Position numbers and translations under genes: made by a program. Shown in pieces: positions 8,266 to 16,466 of a stretch of DNA of 64,000 bases. Under the pieces are notes generated by a model. That model was not told the origin of the DNA. It did no database searches and was given only the letters and a program-made list of their open reading frames with translations. Each line of letters opens with the position of its first letter. Within the stretch, counting starts at the first letter, position 1. The stretch lies in assembly GCA_900318645.1 (NCBI GenBank), contig ONLH01000001.1, positions 1 through 64,000 of the forward strand, read 5' to 3'. This stretch comes from an uncultured Prevotellaceae bacterium. Its GTDB lineage: Bacteria > Bacteroidota > Bacteroidia > Bacteroidales > Muribaculaceae.

Positions 8266-11187
8266 ATGAGGACTAGAAACATTCTCGGGCTGATGATTAC
8301 AGCCCTGTTCGTGATGTTTGGTGTGACGACCGCCCAGTCACAGGCTGTCGTTCACAACAAGGCCTATTATGATGCCATTACCTATCAGTGGACCGACGCC
8401 AACGGCGTATCCCACGAGAATGCCATCACCGAAGAGGCCACCGATCCCTATCAGATTGTAGCCCTGTTGAAGAAGGTATACTGCGACCCCAACATCCCGG
8501 GTCCCAAGTACAGTGCCTATGACAAGGACGGCAACCGCGAGCGCCCGGTTTACTACGGCGCCGTTGGCGGCGGCTGGAACATCAGCGCCAATGACGTGAC
8601 GCCCCCCTACGAGGAGGGTTACACCATCCTGATGGTGGCTCTGAACAACCACATCACTACCTACGGTGGCGATACGCCCCAGGGTAGCGGCTGGTCGAGC
8701 AGCACCTACAATTCCAATTTCTTCACCAACGCCAACGACCTGATCAACTACATCAGCAACAACATCGCTGCCGTACAGCTGCTGACCGATGGTCTGCGCG
8801 TCGGTAGTGGCATGATGAGCGGTACGACGTTCAACATCAGTGGTGAGTACAACCGTTTCTTCGTTCTCGGTAAGGGCCAGGCCCGCCAGAAGGACAGCTG
8901 GGTAACCAACTACGAGAACAACAACAACGTCATCGCCGGTGAGGCTGTTCCCTTCAAGTTCATGTTCGAGGAGTTCAGCCCCACGAGTGGCCGCGAGGGT
9001 TCACAGATCACCGACTTCTATTCCAAGATGGTCGGTGGCAAGCTCTATCCCGTGATCCACGACTGTATGTCGGTTATCGACAAGGAGCACGACTTCTCGA
9101 TGGCTGGCAAAAACGGCACCGAGTACAAGTCGATGACGGGTATGAACATCTTCATCCCCGACTATCGCCTCATGTACTGGGAGAGGGACACCTCCTGGAC
9201 CACTGGCTGGTTGTTCCCCACAACCCACAACGGCGTGTATGACGGCCGTACCCAGAACCCCTACAAGACCGTTGACGGTCAGGAGTTCGCCGATCCCCGC
9301 TATGTGACTGCCAACTTCGCTGCCTACAACCAGGACTATGCACCCCGCGTGGGTATCTATCTGGTGAACCTGGAGGCTGCTGCCGAGCCCACCGCCACCG
9401 AGCATGTATATAATGTAGTGCTCGACTGGACTTCTTCGCTCGACGACCTGGCAAGTGAGGACGTGCCCCAAACCTACATCCTCTACCTTGTATTGACCGA
9501 CGAGGACGGCAATGAGGTTCACCAGGAGATTGTTACCACCAGTGAGAACAGCTACACCTATGAGGTACCCCAGGACGAGCACAGCTACACGCTCACCTAC
9601 ATCGTCTTTGCTAAGCCCTCCGACGGCGACCATGACATGTTCGTGGCTTGGTCCAACCAGGCCAGCGTTGTCATCCCCGGCTGGTATGACTTCCTGTACC
9701 TCGCTCTGAACCACTACGAGAGCGACTACAGGGCCACCGAGGAGTTGAACTACTACCGCAACTTCCTGAACGTGATGAACGATGACGCTGTCAACGCTCT
9801 GACTCCTGCCCGCGTACAGGACGGCGAGAACGCCTTCACCCTCTATCGCATGGATGCTGCCGACCTTGACGTGATGGTTCCCGTTGCCCAACTGACACTG
9901 ACCGCCAACAACGGTGTACGCTATGAAATCACCTATGAGAACCAGGAACCCCTGGCTGACTATAACGTGCCCATCACCTTGAACGGCAACCTGAACGTGG
10001 GCGCCGGTGAAGCCATTGACCTGAGCCCGATCACCTTTGTTGACCAGTTCACCGCAATTACCGCCAACAATGATCATCCCGTGCGTTATGCCTACGTGCT
10101 CGTCCTGAACGACAACAGCAAGAGCACCAACACGGTTGAGGTGCCCGTATTCAAGACCAGCTCGACCATCGACGGTTTCTACACGCTCGACGAGATCATG
10201 GGCGACGTTGACCACAGCCTCACCCCTGGCGTGAAGAATGCTAACGTTGAGGTGACCCTGGCTCCCAACCCCGCTGTATATTACTACACGCTGGAGCGTG
10301 GCAGCAACGTTGCTCCCAACGAAGCCATCTCCAAGCTGCAGCGCCGCACCGATGGCACCTATCTGGAGATGCTGAATGTGCTGCCGCAGTACTATAACAC
10401 TGTTGTGAATCCCGGCATCGTTGACCGTCTGGACAACAACATCATCACCGGCGTTCCCACCGACTACATGAGCTATCAGCCCGTGATCTGGACCTTCGGC
10501 GAGGATCGCGTGAAGGCCGACGGCGAGAACAGCTATGGTAGCCCCATCTGGAAGACTGGCGTCGGCAGTACCGAGGTCCAGGCTACAGGTGTTCACACCG
10601 AAGGCGAAACCGGTGTATGGAAAGATGAGAACAACGAGTCATGCTGGATCTACTACCCGACCTTCAGTGTGTATGGCTATGTGCCCGAGGATGCTAGCGT
10701 AACCTATGAACCGTTCATGTTCCGCGTCTGGAGAGATTGCGAAGACATCCGTGGCTACTACTTCGGTGAGAATGGCAAGCCAGTGAACGACCCGGCAGCA
10801 GACCGTTCACCCAGCAAGCTCATCTTTGAGCAGCTGACCACCGAGGATGGCATTGAGAGCGAAGGTGGCGAATGGGATGTTAATCCTTATGGCTTCGGTG
10901 CCAAGCAGGACGCCAAGATCCAGTTCCGCGTTCGCTTCTACTACAAGAAGAGTGGTGTGAACAATATGCGAGGCGAGGAAGCAGCACCGCTGTACTATGT
11001 TGTGGAAAACATCTTAGACTGGACAGAAATCACGACCAGCGTCCACGAGTTGAATGTTGCAGGTGTTGAGAGCGTGACCTACATCAACGCCCAGGGTGTA
11101 ATGAGCAACAAGCCCTTCGATGGCATGAACATCGTCATCACCCGATACAGCGACGGTTCAACCAAGACCACCAAGATGGTTCGCTAA
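8266..11187 (+). CDS. Exported surface protein with sorting tail; full-length version of the 891/3687 pair
   Basis: A 973-residue exported protein with a signal peptide ending near TTAQSQA. Function unknown. Residues 1 to about 585 match the product of the gene at 891; residues about 586-973 match the C-terminal part of the gene at 3687. This single gene therefore carries both halves without the extra adhesin and duplicated domains. The C-terminus (FDGMNIVITRYSDG, then TTKMVR) looks like a type IX sorting signal, consistent with porW and porX further along. It has its own promoter and terminator, so it is a single-gene unit. Confidence 0.85.
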   Translation: MRTRNILGLMITALFVMFGVTTAQSQAVVHNKAYYDAITYQWTDANGVSHENAITEEATDPYQIVALLKKVYCDPNIPGPKYSAYDKDGNRERPVYYGAVGGGWNISANDVTPPYEEGYTILMVALNNHITTYGGDTPQGSGWSSSTYNSNFFTNANDLINYISNNIAAVQLLTDGLRVGSGMMSGTTFNISGEYNRFFVLGKGQARQKDSWVTNYENNNNVIAGEAVPFKFMFEEFSPTSGREGSQITDFYSKMVGGKLYPVIHDCMSVIDKEHDFSMAGKNGTEYKSMTGMNIFIPDYRLMYWERDTSWTTGWLFPTTHNGVYDGRTQNPYKTVDGQEFADPRYVTANFAAYNQDYAPRVGIYLVNLEAAAEPTATEHVYNVVLDWTSSLDDLASEDVPQTYILYLVLTDEDGNEVHQEIVTTSENSYTYEVPQDEHSYTLTYIVFAKPSDGDHDMFVAWSNQASVVIPGWYDFLYLALNHYESDYRATEELNYYRNFLNVMNDDAVNALTPARVQDGENAFTLYRMDAADLDVMVPVAQLTLTANNGVRYEITYENQEPLADYNVPITLNGNLNVGAGEAIDLSPITFVDQFTAITANNDHPVRYAYVLVLNDNSKSTNTVEVPVFKTSSTIDGFYTLDEIMGDVDHSLTPGVKNANVEVTLAPNPAVYYYTLERGSNVAPNEAISKLQRRTDGTYLEMLNVLPQYYNTVVNPGIVDRLDNNIITGVPTDYMSYQPVIWTFGEDRVKADGENSYGSPIWKTGVGSTEVQATGVHTEGETGVWKDENNESCWIYYPTFSVYGYVPEDASVTYEPFMFRVWRDCEDIRGYYFGENGKPVNDPAADRSPSKLIFEQLTTEDGIESEGGEWDVNPYGFGAKQDAKIQFRVRFYYKKSGVNNMRGEEAAPLYYVVENILDWTEITTSVHELNVAGVESVTYINAQGVMSNKPFDGMNIVITRYSDGSTKTTKMVR

Positions 11188-11278
11188 CAAGTAAGGTGTA
11201 GAGACACAAAATCTAGCGTCTCAAGAGTTAGAAGTCAGGAGTTTGCATCAGCAGACTGACTACTGACTATCGAGAAAG

Positions 11279-11316
11279 GTGAGATGACCTACAGATTTGG
11301 GTCATCTCACTTTTTC
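11279..11316 (+). terminator. Rho-independent terminator after the 8266 gene
   Basis: An 11-bp perfect stem (GTGAGATGACC at 11279-11289, complement at 11300-11310) with a 10-nt loop and a run of T. Confidence 0.9.
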
Positions 11317-11325
11317 CATTAAATA

Positions 11326-11357
11326 ATTGCAAAATACTATTTATATGCTTACCTTTG
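11326..11357 (+). promoter_or_regulatory. Promoter of the 11455 gene
   Basis: ATTG (11326-11329), 20 nt, TACCTTTG (11350-11357), then CAGC. It begins about 10 bp after the preceding terminator. Confidence 0.8.
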
Positions 11358-11454
11358 CAGCGTGAAATGGACCTCGCTTGTCTAAAGCGCTAAGAATGAA
11401 CACTTTTTGTTTATTAACATATTTCATTAACTTCTTAATTCATTACAAGCTTTT

Positions 11455-14061
11455 ATGAAGAAATTGTTTTCTCTCCTCACGCTTGCCCTGCTGACCATGT
11501 CGGCTTGGGCTGCTAAGACTGTGACCCTTGACCTCACAGCTCAAGGTTACGCCAATCAGCAAGAGGTCACCTCTCTTACCATTGACGGTGTGACTGTAAC
11601 CTTTGACAAGGGCACAAACAGCAACACGCCCAAGTACTTCACGTCTGGCAATGCTGTTCGCGTGTATGGCGGTAGTTCTGTTACCGTATCGGCCGAAGAA
11701 GCCATCACTGGCATCACCTTCACTTTTGGCTCCGGCGATGGCACCAATGCTATCACCTGCAATGAGGGCACATTTGATTCACCCAACTGGACGGGCAGTG
11801 CCGAGGCAGTTGTATTCACTATCGGTGGCACCAGTGGTCACCGCAGATTTGCCCAAATTGAGGTTACCCTGGGCGGCGATGTTGTTGAAACCGTTCTTGC
11901 CCCCGTGTTTACCCCTGGTGATGGCACATCGTTCACCGATAGCCAGGAGATCACCTTGACCTGTGGTACCGCAGGTGCAACCATCTCCTACAGCACCAAT
12001 GGCCTGACTTGGGAAACTTACACTGAACCCTTCACCATCAATGAGACCACCACGGTTTATGCCAAGGCTGCTAAGAACAGTATCGAGAGCAACGTAGTAA
12101 GTGCTACCTACACCAAGCTCGAGCCCGTTAGCGGCACCTGCATCACCTTCAACTATGCTGATGACGAGTCCTTTGAGGATGCTAAGGAGTACACTGTTTC
12201 TCGTCCTGGTGCATCCTTCACCGTTTCAAATGGTGTGATTAAGGGTCACTACCGCATCTACAAAAACCACACCATTGCCTTTACCTCTACCGCTGGTAAC
12301 ATCGTTCGCATCGAGTTTGACTGCACTGCCAACGGCACCTCTCAGTATGGTCCTGGTTGCTTGACCGTTAATGACAACAATGGCAACTATAGCTATGAAG
12401 GCAAGTTGGGTACTTGGATTGGTAGCGCTGAAAACGTAACCTTCACCGCTAGCACCAATCAGGTTCGTTGCACCGAGATCCGCGTCTATGTTGACGGTGA
12501 ACTGCCTGCAGTCACTGTTGCTGCTCCCACGCTGCCCGCTTCTCAGGAATTTGAGGAGAGCTTGAGCGTTGAGATCATTAACAACGAGGAAGACGCTACC
12601 CTCATGTATGCCCTCAATGATGGTGAATTCACTGAGTACACTCAGGCCCTAAACATCACCGAGACCACCACGGTTCACGCTAAGGCCGTTAAGGGCGAAT
12701 ATGAGAGCACTACCGTTAGCGCTACCTACACCAAGGTTGAGCCTGCACAGGCCATCATGACCCTTGCCGAAGTTAGCCAAATGGGCAACGTTGACTTCAC
12801 CTTTGGTGGAAACGCTGTTGTTACCGCTCAGCAGGGTGCTTACCTGTGGCTGCGCGATGCCACCGGCTATGGTCTGATCTACGGCCAGATCAATGGTCAA
12901 GAGAATCTCGAATTCAACAATGGCGAGGTACTGAACCCGAACTGGACTGCTACCAAGACCGTTTACAATGGTCTGCCCGAGTTCAAGAATGCTGCTAACG
13001 TCAGCAAAAGCGAGAACACCGACACTGAGCTTGCTAAACCTCAGGAAATCACCGAGCTCAACGAAAACTTGATCAACGCTTATGTTGTAGTTAAGAACAT
13101 CACCAGCTTCACTGTTGACGGCAGGAACGTTACCGCTAACCTCAGCGATGGTAGCACCATGGTGATGTACAACCAGTTCAACACCGTGATCACCAACATT
13201 CCCACCGAGGAAGGTGACTACACCGTTACTGGTGCTGTTGGTAGGTATACCAAGGGTCAGACCGACCAGATCCAGCTCTACATCCTCAATATCGAAGGTG
13301 CTGAAACTCCTGAGCCCGTTGTTGTTGACGTGAACAACTTCAACGAGGCCTACGCTCTCGACAACAACACCAAGATCAACATGTATAACGACGTTGTTGT
13401 TACCTATCAGAAGGGCAACCGCCTCTGGGTTCGCGACACCGAGGGCACCAGCGGCCTTATCTACGGTGCACTTGGTGAAGACGCCACCTTCGAGAATGGT
13501 GACGTACTGAGCGATGGTTGGAGCGCAATCTTCCAGTTGTTCAACGAAATCACTCCCGAGTTCATTAATCCCGAGGGCATCCAAGCCAGCGGCGACACCC
13601 GTGACGCTTCTCCCTTCGAGCGCACCAACATCACCACCGGTAATGTGAACGAGTACGTGATCCTCAAGGGTCTCACCTTGCTGGCCGATACTACTAACAA
13701 CAAGCGCTTCTACAACGCTGCCGACAGCCTGGTATTGTTCAACAACTTCAATGTAACCCTGCCCGCCATCGAGGAAGGCAAGACCTATGACGTGACCGGT
13801 ATTGTTACCATCTACTACGGTGAAGCTCAGATTTACATTACCGAAATGACCGAGGTTGCTTCTGATGTTCTGCGTGGTGACGTTGACAACAGCGGTGATG
13901 TGAAGATCGGTGACGTAACCGCTCTGATTAACTACCTGCTCAGCGGTGATGCTACCAGCGTCAACCTTGCTAATGCCGACTGTGACAACAGTGGTGATGT
14001 GAAGATCGGTGATGTAACCGCTCTGATCAACTATCTGCTCAGCGGTGTTTGGGCTAACTAA
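11455..14061 (+). CDS. Exported multidomain protein with chitobiase-C-like modules and dockerin-like end
   Basis: An 868-residue exported protein with a signal peptide ending near SAWA. Two segments (about residues 145-222 and 355-425; pattern SYSTNG-x-TW-x-Y-x-EPF-x-I and TTTVYAKA) resemble the chitobiase/beta-hexosaminidase C-terminal module of surface glycoside hydrolases. Two later repeats share YLWLRDATG-GLIYG and RLWVRDTEG-GLIYG and look like a duplicated OB-like domain. The C-terminus has two dockerin-type calcium repeats (DVDNSGDVKIGDVTALINYL and CDNSGDVKIGDVTALINYL). No catalytic domain is evident; a binding or adhesion role is inferred. It has its own promoter and terminator. Confidence 0.85.
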   Translation: MKKLFSLLTLALLTMSAWAAKTVTLDLTAQGYANQQEVTSLTIDGVTVTFDKGTNSNTPKYFTSGNAVRVYGGSSVTVSAEEAITGITFTFGSGDGTNAITCNEGTFDSPNWTGSAEAVVFTIGGTSGHRRFAQIEVTLGGDVVETVLAPVFTPGDGTSFTDSQEITLTCGTAGATISYSTNGLTWETYTEPFTINETTTVYAKAAKNSIESNVVSATYTKLEPVSGTCITFNYADDESFEDAKEYTVSRPGASFTVSNGVIKGHYRIYKNHTIAFTSTAGNIVRIEFDCTANGTSQYGPGCLTVNDNNGNYSYEGKLGTWIGSAENVTFTASTNQVRCTEIRVYVDGELPAVTVAAPTLPASQEFEESLSVEIINNEEDATLMYALNDGEFTEYTQALNITETTTVHAKAVKGEYESTTVSATYTKVEPAQAIMTLAEVSQMGNVDFTFGGNAVVTAQQGAYLWLRDATGYGLIYGQINGQENLEFNNGEVLNPNWTATKTVYNGLPEFKNAANVSKSENTDTELAKPQEITELNENLINAYVVVKNITSFTVDGRNVTANLSDGSTMVMYNQFNTVITNIPTEEGDYTVTGAVGRYTKGQTDQIQLYILNIEGAETPEPVVVDVNNFNEAYALDNNTKINMYNDVVVTYQKGNRLWVRDTEGTSGLIYGALGEDATFENGDVLSDGWSAIFQLFNEITPEFINPEGIQASGDTRDASPFERTNITTGNVNEYVILKGLTLLADTTNNKRFYNAADSLVLFNNFNVTLPAIEEGKTYDVTGIVTIYYGEAQIYITEMTEVASDVLRGDVDNSGDVKIGDVTALINYLLSGDATSVNLANADCDNSGDVKIGDVTALINYLLSGVWAN

Positions 14062-14082
14062 TCCATCACAGTTTAACTAACT

Positions 14083-14116
14083 AAAAACAGGGCCTTGGTT
14101 TCAAGGTCCTGTTTTT
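14083..14116 (+). terminator. Rho-independent terminator after the 11455 gene
   Basis: A 15-bp stem (14083-14097 with 14102-14116, one G-U pair) closed by a 4-nt loop. Its outer arms are A5 and T5, so it could act on both strands. Confidence 0.9.
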
Positions 14117-14160
14117 ATTCATTACTATCCGAGGAAAACAAGTAGGTTTAATGTGAGTGT

Positions 14161-14250
14161 CCAAAAGTTGCCCTTTGGGCAACTGCTCGGGGACGGTTTC
14201 TGTGTAACAAAATGCCTTGCATTTTGGACTCAGGAACCGTCCCCTCGGAT
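14161..14250. repeat. REP-like nested hairpin element
   Basis: Three perfect or near-perfect inverted repeats are stacked. AGTTGCCC-TTT-GGGCAACT lies at 14166-14184. A long outer stem, GGGGACGGTTTCTG (14189-14202) with CAGGAACCGTCCCC (14231-14244), encloses CAAAATGC-CTT-GCATTTTG (14208-14226). The GGGGACGG...CCGTCCCC style resembles REP elements associated with Y1-family (RAYT) transposases in other bacteria; no such transposase is visible here. The rest of 14117-14437 shows no gene. Confidence 0.6.
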
Positions 14251-14437
14251 CCGAACAGAAGTAACTCTCGCCTATTACACGCCCTTAAAGTAAGCCCATT
14301 ATCTCATCATTCCATCCAATTAGCTTATGCCGAGACCGTTATTATGGAAAACTAGATTATCCCCGAACCCTAATGGTTTTTATCATAGGCACACGATGAA
14401 AGCGAACTCTAGATGTCAACACATTCGGCGTCTGCAA

Positions 14438-14591
14438 GAGGCTATGTCATAATTCACCTCGTGATTTTTAATCGGCCTGACGGCCGAGAAATTAAAAAAT
14501 TATTAATAAAATTAAAATAAAAATGTATTTTGCTTAATTTCTCGCGCGAAGCGCGACTCAATTTGCAACGAATGAATTATGACACAGCCCC
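14438..14591. mobile_element. MITE-like element, copy 1
   Basis: About 154 bp bounded by terminal inverted repeats of the form GAGGCTRTGTCATAATTC (left 14438-14455; right 14574-14591 in reverse complement). Inside are two GC hairpins, TCGGCC/GGCCGA near 14472-14487 and GTCGCGC/GCGCGAG near 14542-14556, around an AT-rich core bounded by GAGAAATTAA and TTAATTTCTC. A second copy in opposite orientation is at 20675-20852. No transposase is inside, so it is a non-autonomous element. Confidence 0.75.
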
Positions 14592-14626
14592 CTAATGAGT
14601 TGGGTTTTAGCACTTTTTCTATCTGT

Positions 14627-15235
14627 CTAGAACTCCATGCCGTCAAAGAGTGTGGGCTGCGGCAGCAGCTGGAAGGTGCGGCGGTGATAGGGCGTGGCGC
14701 CGTATTGTTTGATGGCGGCGCGATGATCGACAGTGGGATAGCCTTTGTTCTTGGCCCAGCCATATTGTGGATACTCCGCATCCAGACGACACATGAGTTC
14801 ATCTCGATGGGTCTTGGCCAGGATGGAGGCAGCAGCGATGCTAAGCATCTTGCCGTCGCCCTTGACGATGGTAGTATGAGGAATATCGTGGTAAGGGAAG
14901 AAACGATTACCGTCAACGAGGATGCCCTCAGGGCGCACACTCAGCTGATCCAGTGCACGGTGCATCGCCGTGATACTGGCACGCAGGATGTTGATGCGGT
15001 CTATCTCCTCGGGCGAGACCATAGCCACAGCCCACGCTACCGCCTCGCGCTCAATGATGGGGCGCAACTGCTCGCGCTGGCGCTCGGTGAGCTGCTTGCT
15101 GTCGTTGATTAAGTCGTTGTGAAAATCAGGAGGCAGGATGACTGCCGCAGCTGTCACAGGTCCCGCCAAGCATCCACGCCCAGCCTCGTCACAGCCGGCC
15201 TCGATGCGTCCCGCTATCAAAAAATGTTGTAACAC
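14627..15235 (-). CDS. rnhB: Ribonuclease HII
   Basis: Cleaves the RNA strand of RNA/DNA hybrids and starts removal of misincorporated ribonucleotides; cytoplasmic. At 202 residues it has the usual length. The hallmark motif DEAGRG is at residues 16-21 and carries the first catalytic acids D16 and E17. [17 protein letters not shown] and the [11 protein letters not shown] segment are typical of the family. It is followed downstream by MITE copy 1 and preceded (105 bp) by the convergent-free minus-strand polyprenyl synthase gene, so the two may be co-transcribed. Confidence 0.95.
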   Translation of the reverse strand: MLQHFLIAGRIEAGCDEAGRGCLAGPVTAAAVILPPDFHNDLINDSKQLTERQREQLRPIIEREAVAWAVAMVSPEEIDRINILRASITAMHRALDQLSVRPEGILVDGNRFFPYHDIPHTTIVKGDGKMLSIAAASILAKTHRDELMCRLDAEYPQYGWAKNKGYPTVDHRAAIKQYGATPYHRRTFQLLPQPTLFDGMEF

Positions 15236-15284
15236 TTCTGATCAGTGATTAAAAAAATGGTTAGACATTGAAATCGAGCAGTTC

Positions 15285-15345
15285 TAAAACTTAATTGCTG
15301 AACATCCAATGTCTAACGTCTAATGTCTAATGACTGAAGCCTAAA
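15285..15345. repeat. Short-period intergenic repeat
   Basis: Several imperfect copies of TCTAATG / TCTAACG with 8-10 nt spacing (for example ATGTCTAACGTCTAATGTC) fill the spacer between the polyprenyl synthase gene and rnhB. The same style of low-complexity repeat recurs in many spacers of this window. Confidence 0.65.
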
Positions 15346-16318
15346 GCTTCCGCTCAATGACGTAGTCAAAGATTTCGCGGAACTGGTCCACGGTTTCATC
15401 GGGAGAATAGGGCGAGAGGACGTCGTTGGCCTCGTCACGCAGGCGCTCCATCACCTCATAGGCATAGTCAATACCGCCGGCACGCTTGGCAAACTCTATC
15501 AGCCGGTCGATATCATCGCTCGTGGGCGTCTCCTTGTTCACCAGAGCCAGCATCTCGTCATGCTCCGGCAGGTCGGTGCGGTTCAGGGCATAAATGAGCG
15601 GCAATGTTACCTTGCCCTCGCGCAGGTCATTACCCGTCGGCTTGCCGATGATCGGGTCGTTGTAATAGTCGAAGGTGTCGTCCTTGATCTGGAAACAGAT
15701 GCCCAGCAGACGGGCAAAACGACGCAACTCGTCAATGGGCGTCTGCGGGGCGTCGTTGGCATAGCCACCGACAGCAGCACAGCACTCAAACAACGAGGCC
15801 GTCTTGGCACGGATGATTTCCATATAGGTGGTTTCATCGATGTTGTGATTGCGCGCGATATCCACCTGGTCAATCTCGCCGAGCGAGAGGTCACGTCCCA
15901 TATCGGCCAGAGCCGAGAGGATGCGCCCATCACCAGTTGCCACGCCACAACGCAGGGCACCGGTGACGAAGAAATCACCCACAAGGACTGCCACGTGGTT
16001 GCTCCACACGTTGTTGATGGTTGGCAGGCCACGACGCTCGGTAGCCTCATCGATGACGTCATCATGGATAAGCGATGCGTTGTGCAGCATCTCAAGGGCT
16101 GCAGCACCCTGCAACGCCTTCTCATTGATACCGCCAAAGAACTTGGCACTCAACAGCGTCACTATGGGTCTCAACAGCTTGCCTTTGCTCTTGAGATAAG
16201 ACGTTACAATGCTGTTGGTCAATTCACTGTCGCTGGTCAAGGTCGAAGTGATGATATCGTTCATCGCGTCCAACTCGGGCCGCAATTGCTCCTGGATATG
16301 TTCTATCGTCATTGCCAT
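15341..16318 (-). CDS. Trans-polyprenyl diphosphate synthase (octaprenyl/solanesyl type)
   Basis: Condenses isopentenyl diphosphate units onto an allylic primer to make the long chain used for menaquinone. At 325 residues it matches IspB-type enzymes. Both aspartate-rich motifs that bind Mg-diphosphate are present: DDVID (in LIHDDVIDEA) and DDTFD (in QIKDDTFDYYND). KGKLLRP and the GDFFVTGAL segment also fit. Product chain length cannot be read from the sequence. A -7 box lies only 7 nt upstream of the first ATG, so the mRNA may be nearly leaderless; the second ATG (16312) is an alternative start. Confidence 0.9.
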   Translation of the reverse strand: MAMTIEHIQEQLRPELDAMNDIITSTLTSDSELTNSIVTSYLKSKGKLLRPIVTLLSAKFFGGINEKALQGAAALEMLHNASLIHDDVIDEATERRGLPTINNVWSNHVAVLVGDFFVTGALRCGVATGDGRILSALADMGRDLSLGEIDQVDIARNHNIDETTYMEIIRAKTASLFECCAAVGGYANDAPQTPIDELRRFARLLGICFQIKDDTFDYYNDPIIGKPTGNDLREGKVTLPLIYALNRTDLPEHDEMLALVNKETPTSDDIDRLIEFAKRAGGIDYAYEVMERLRDEANDVLSPYSPDETVDQFREIFDYVIERKL

Positions 16319-16325
16319 TAGGGTG

Positions 16326-16333
16326 CAAAATTA
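16326..16333 (-). promoter_or_regulatory. -7 box of the polyprenyl synthase gene
   Basis: On the minus strand TAATTTTG followed by CACCCTA and then the ATG. No good TTTG lies 20 nt further upstream. It sits 7 nt before the start codon. Confidence 0.55.
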
Positions 16334-16466
16334 CTAATAATTCCCGAGTGCGCCACCATTTTTAAGAGTTATTTTTATATTTTCATATTCAGCAAAAAAC
16401 TTGCTCCAAAGAACTATGAACTGAAAACTTTTCACTACCTTTATGCCCTACAAAACTGTCACGAAT

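Noticed and set aside
9001-10596. 531-codon open frame on the minus strand
   Set aside because: It is antisense to the exported protein gene at 8266, made possible by GC-rich third positions; its composition is Val/Gly/His-rich without any motif. The same holds for minus-strand frames at 1752-3470, 12649-13584 and 27941-30751.
14062-14437. Remnant of a transposase gene between the 11455 gene and the MITE
   Set aside because: No reading frame with transposase motifs was found; only a terminator and hairpin repeats are present.
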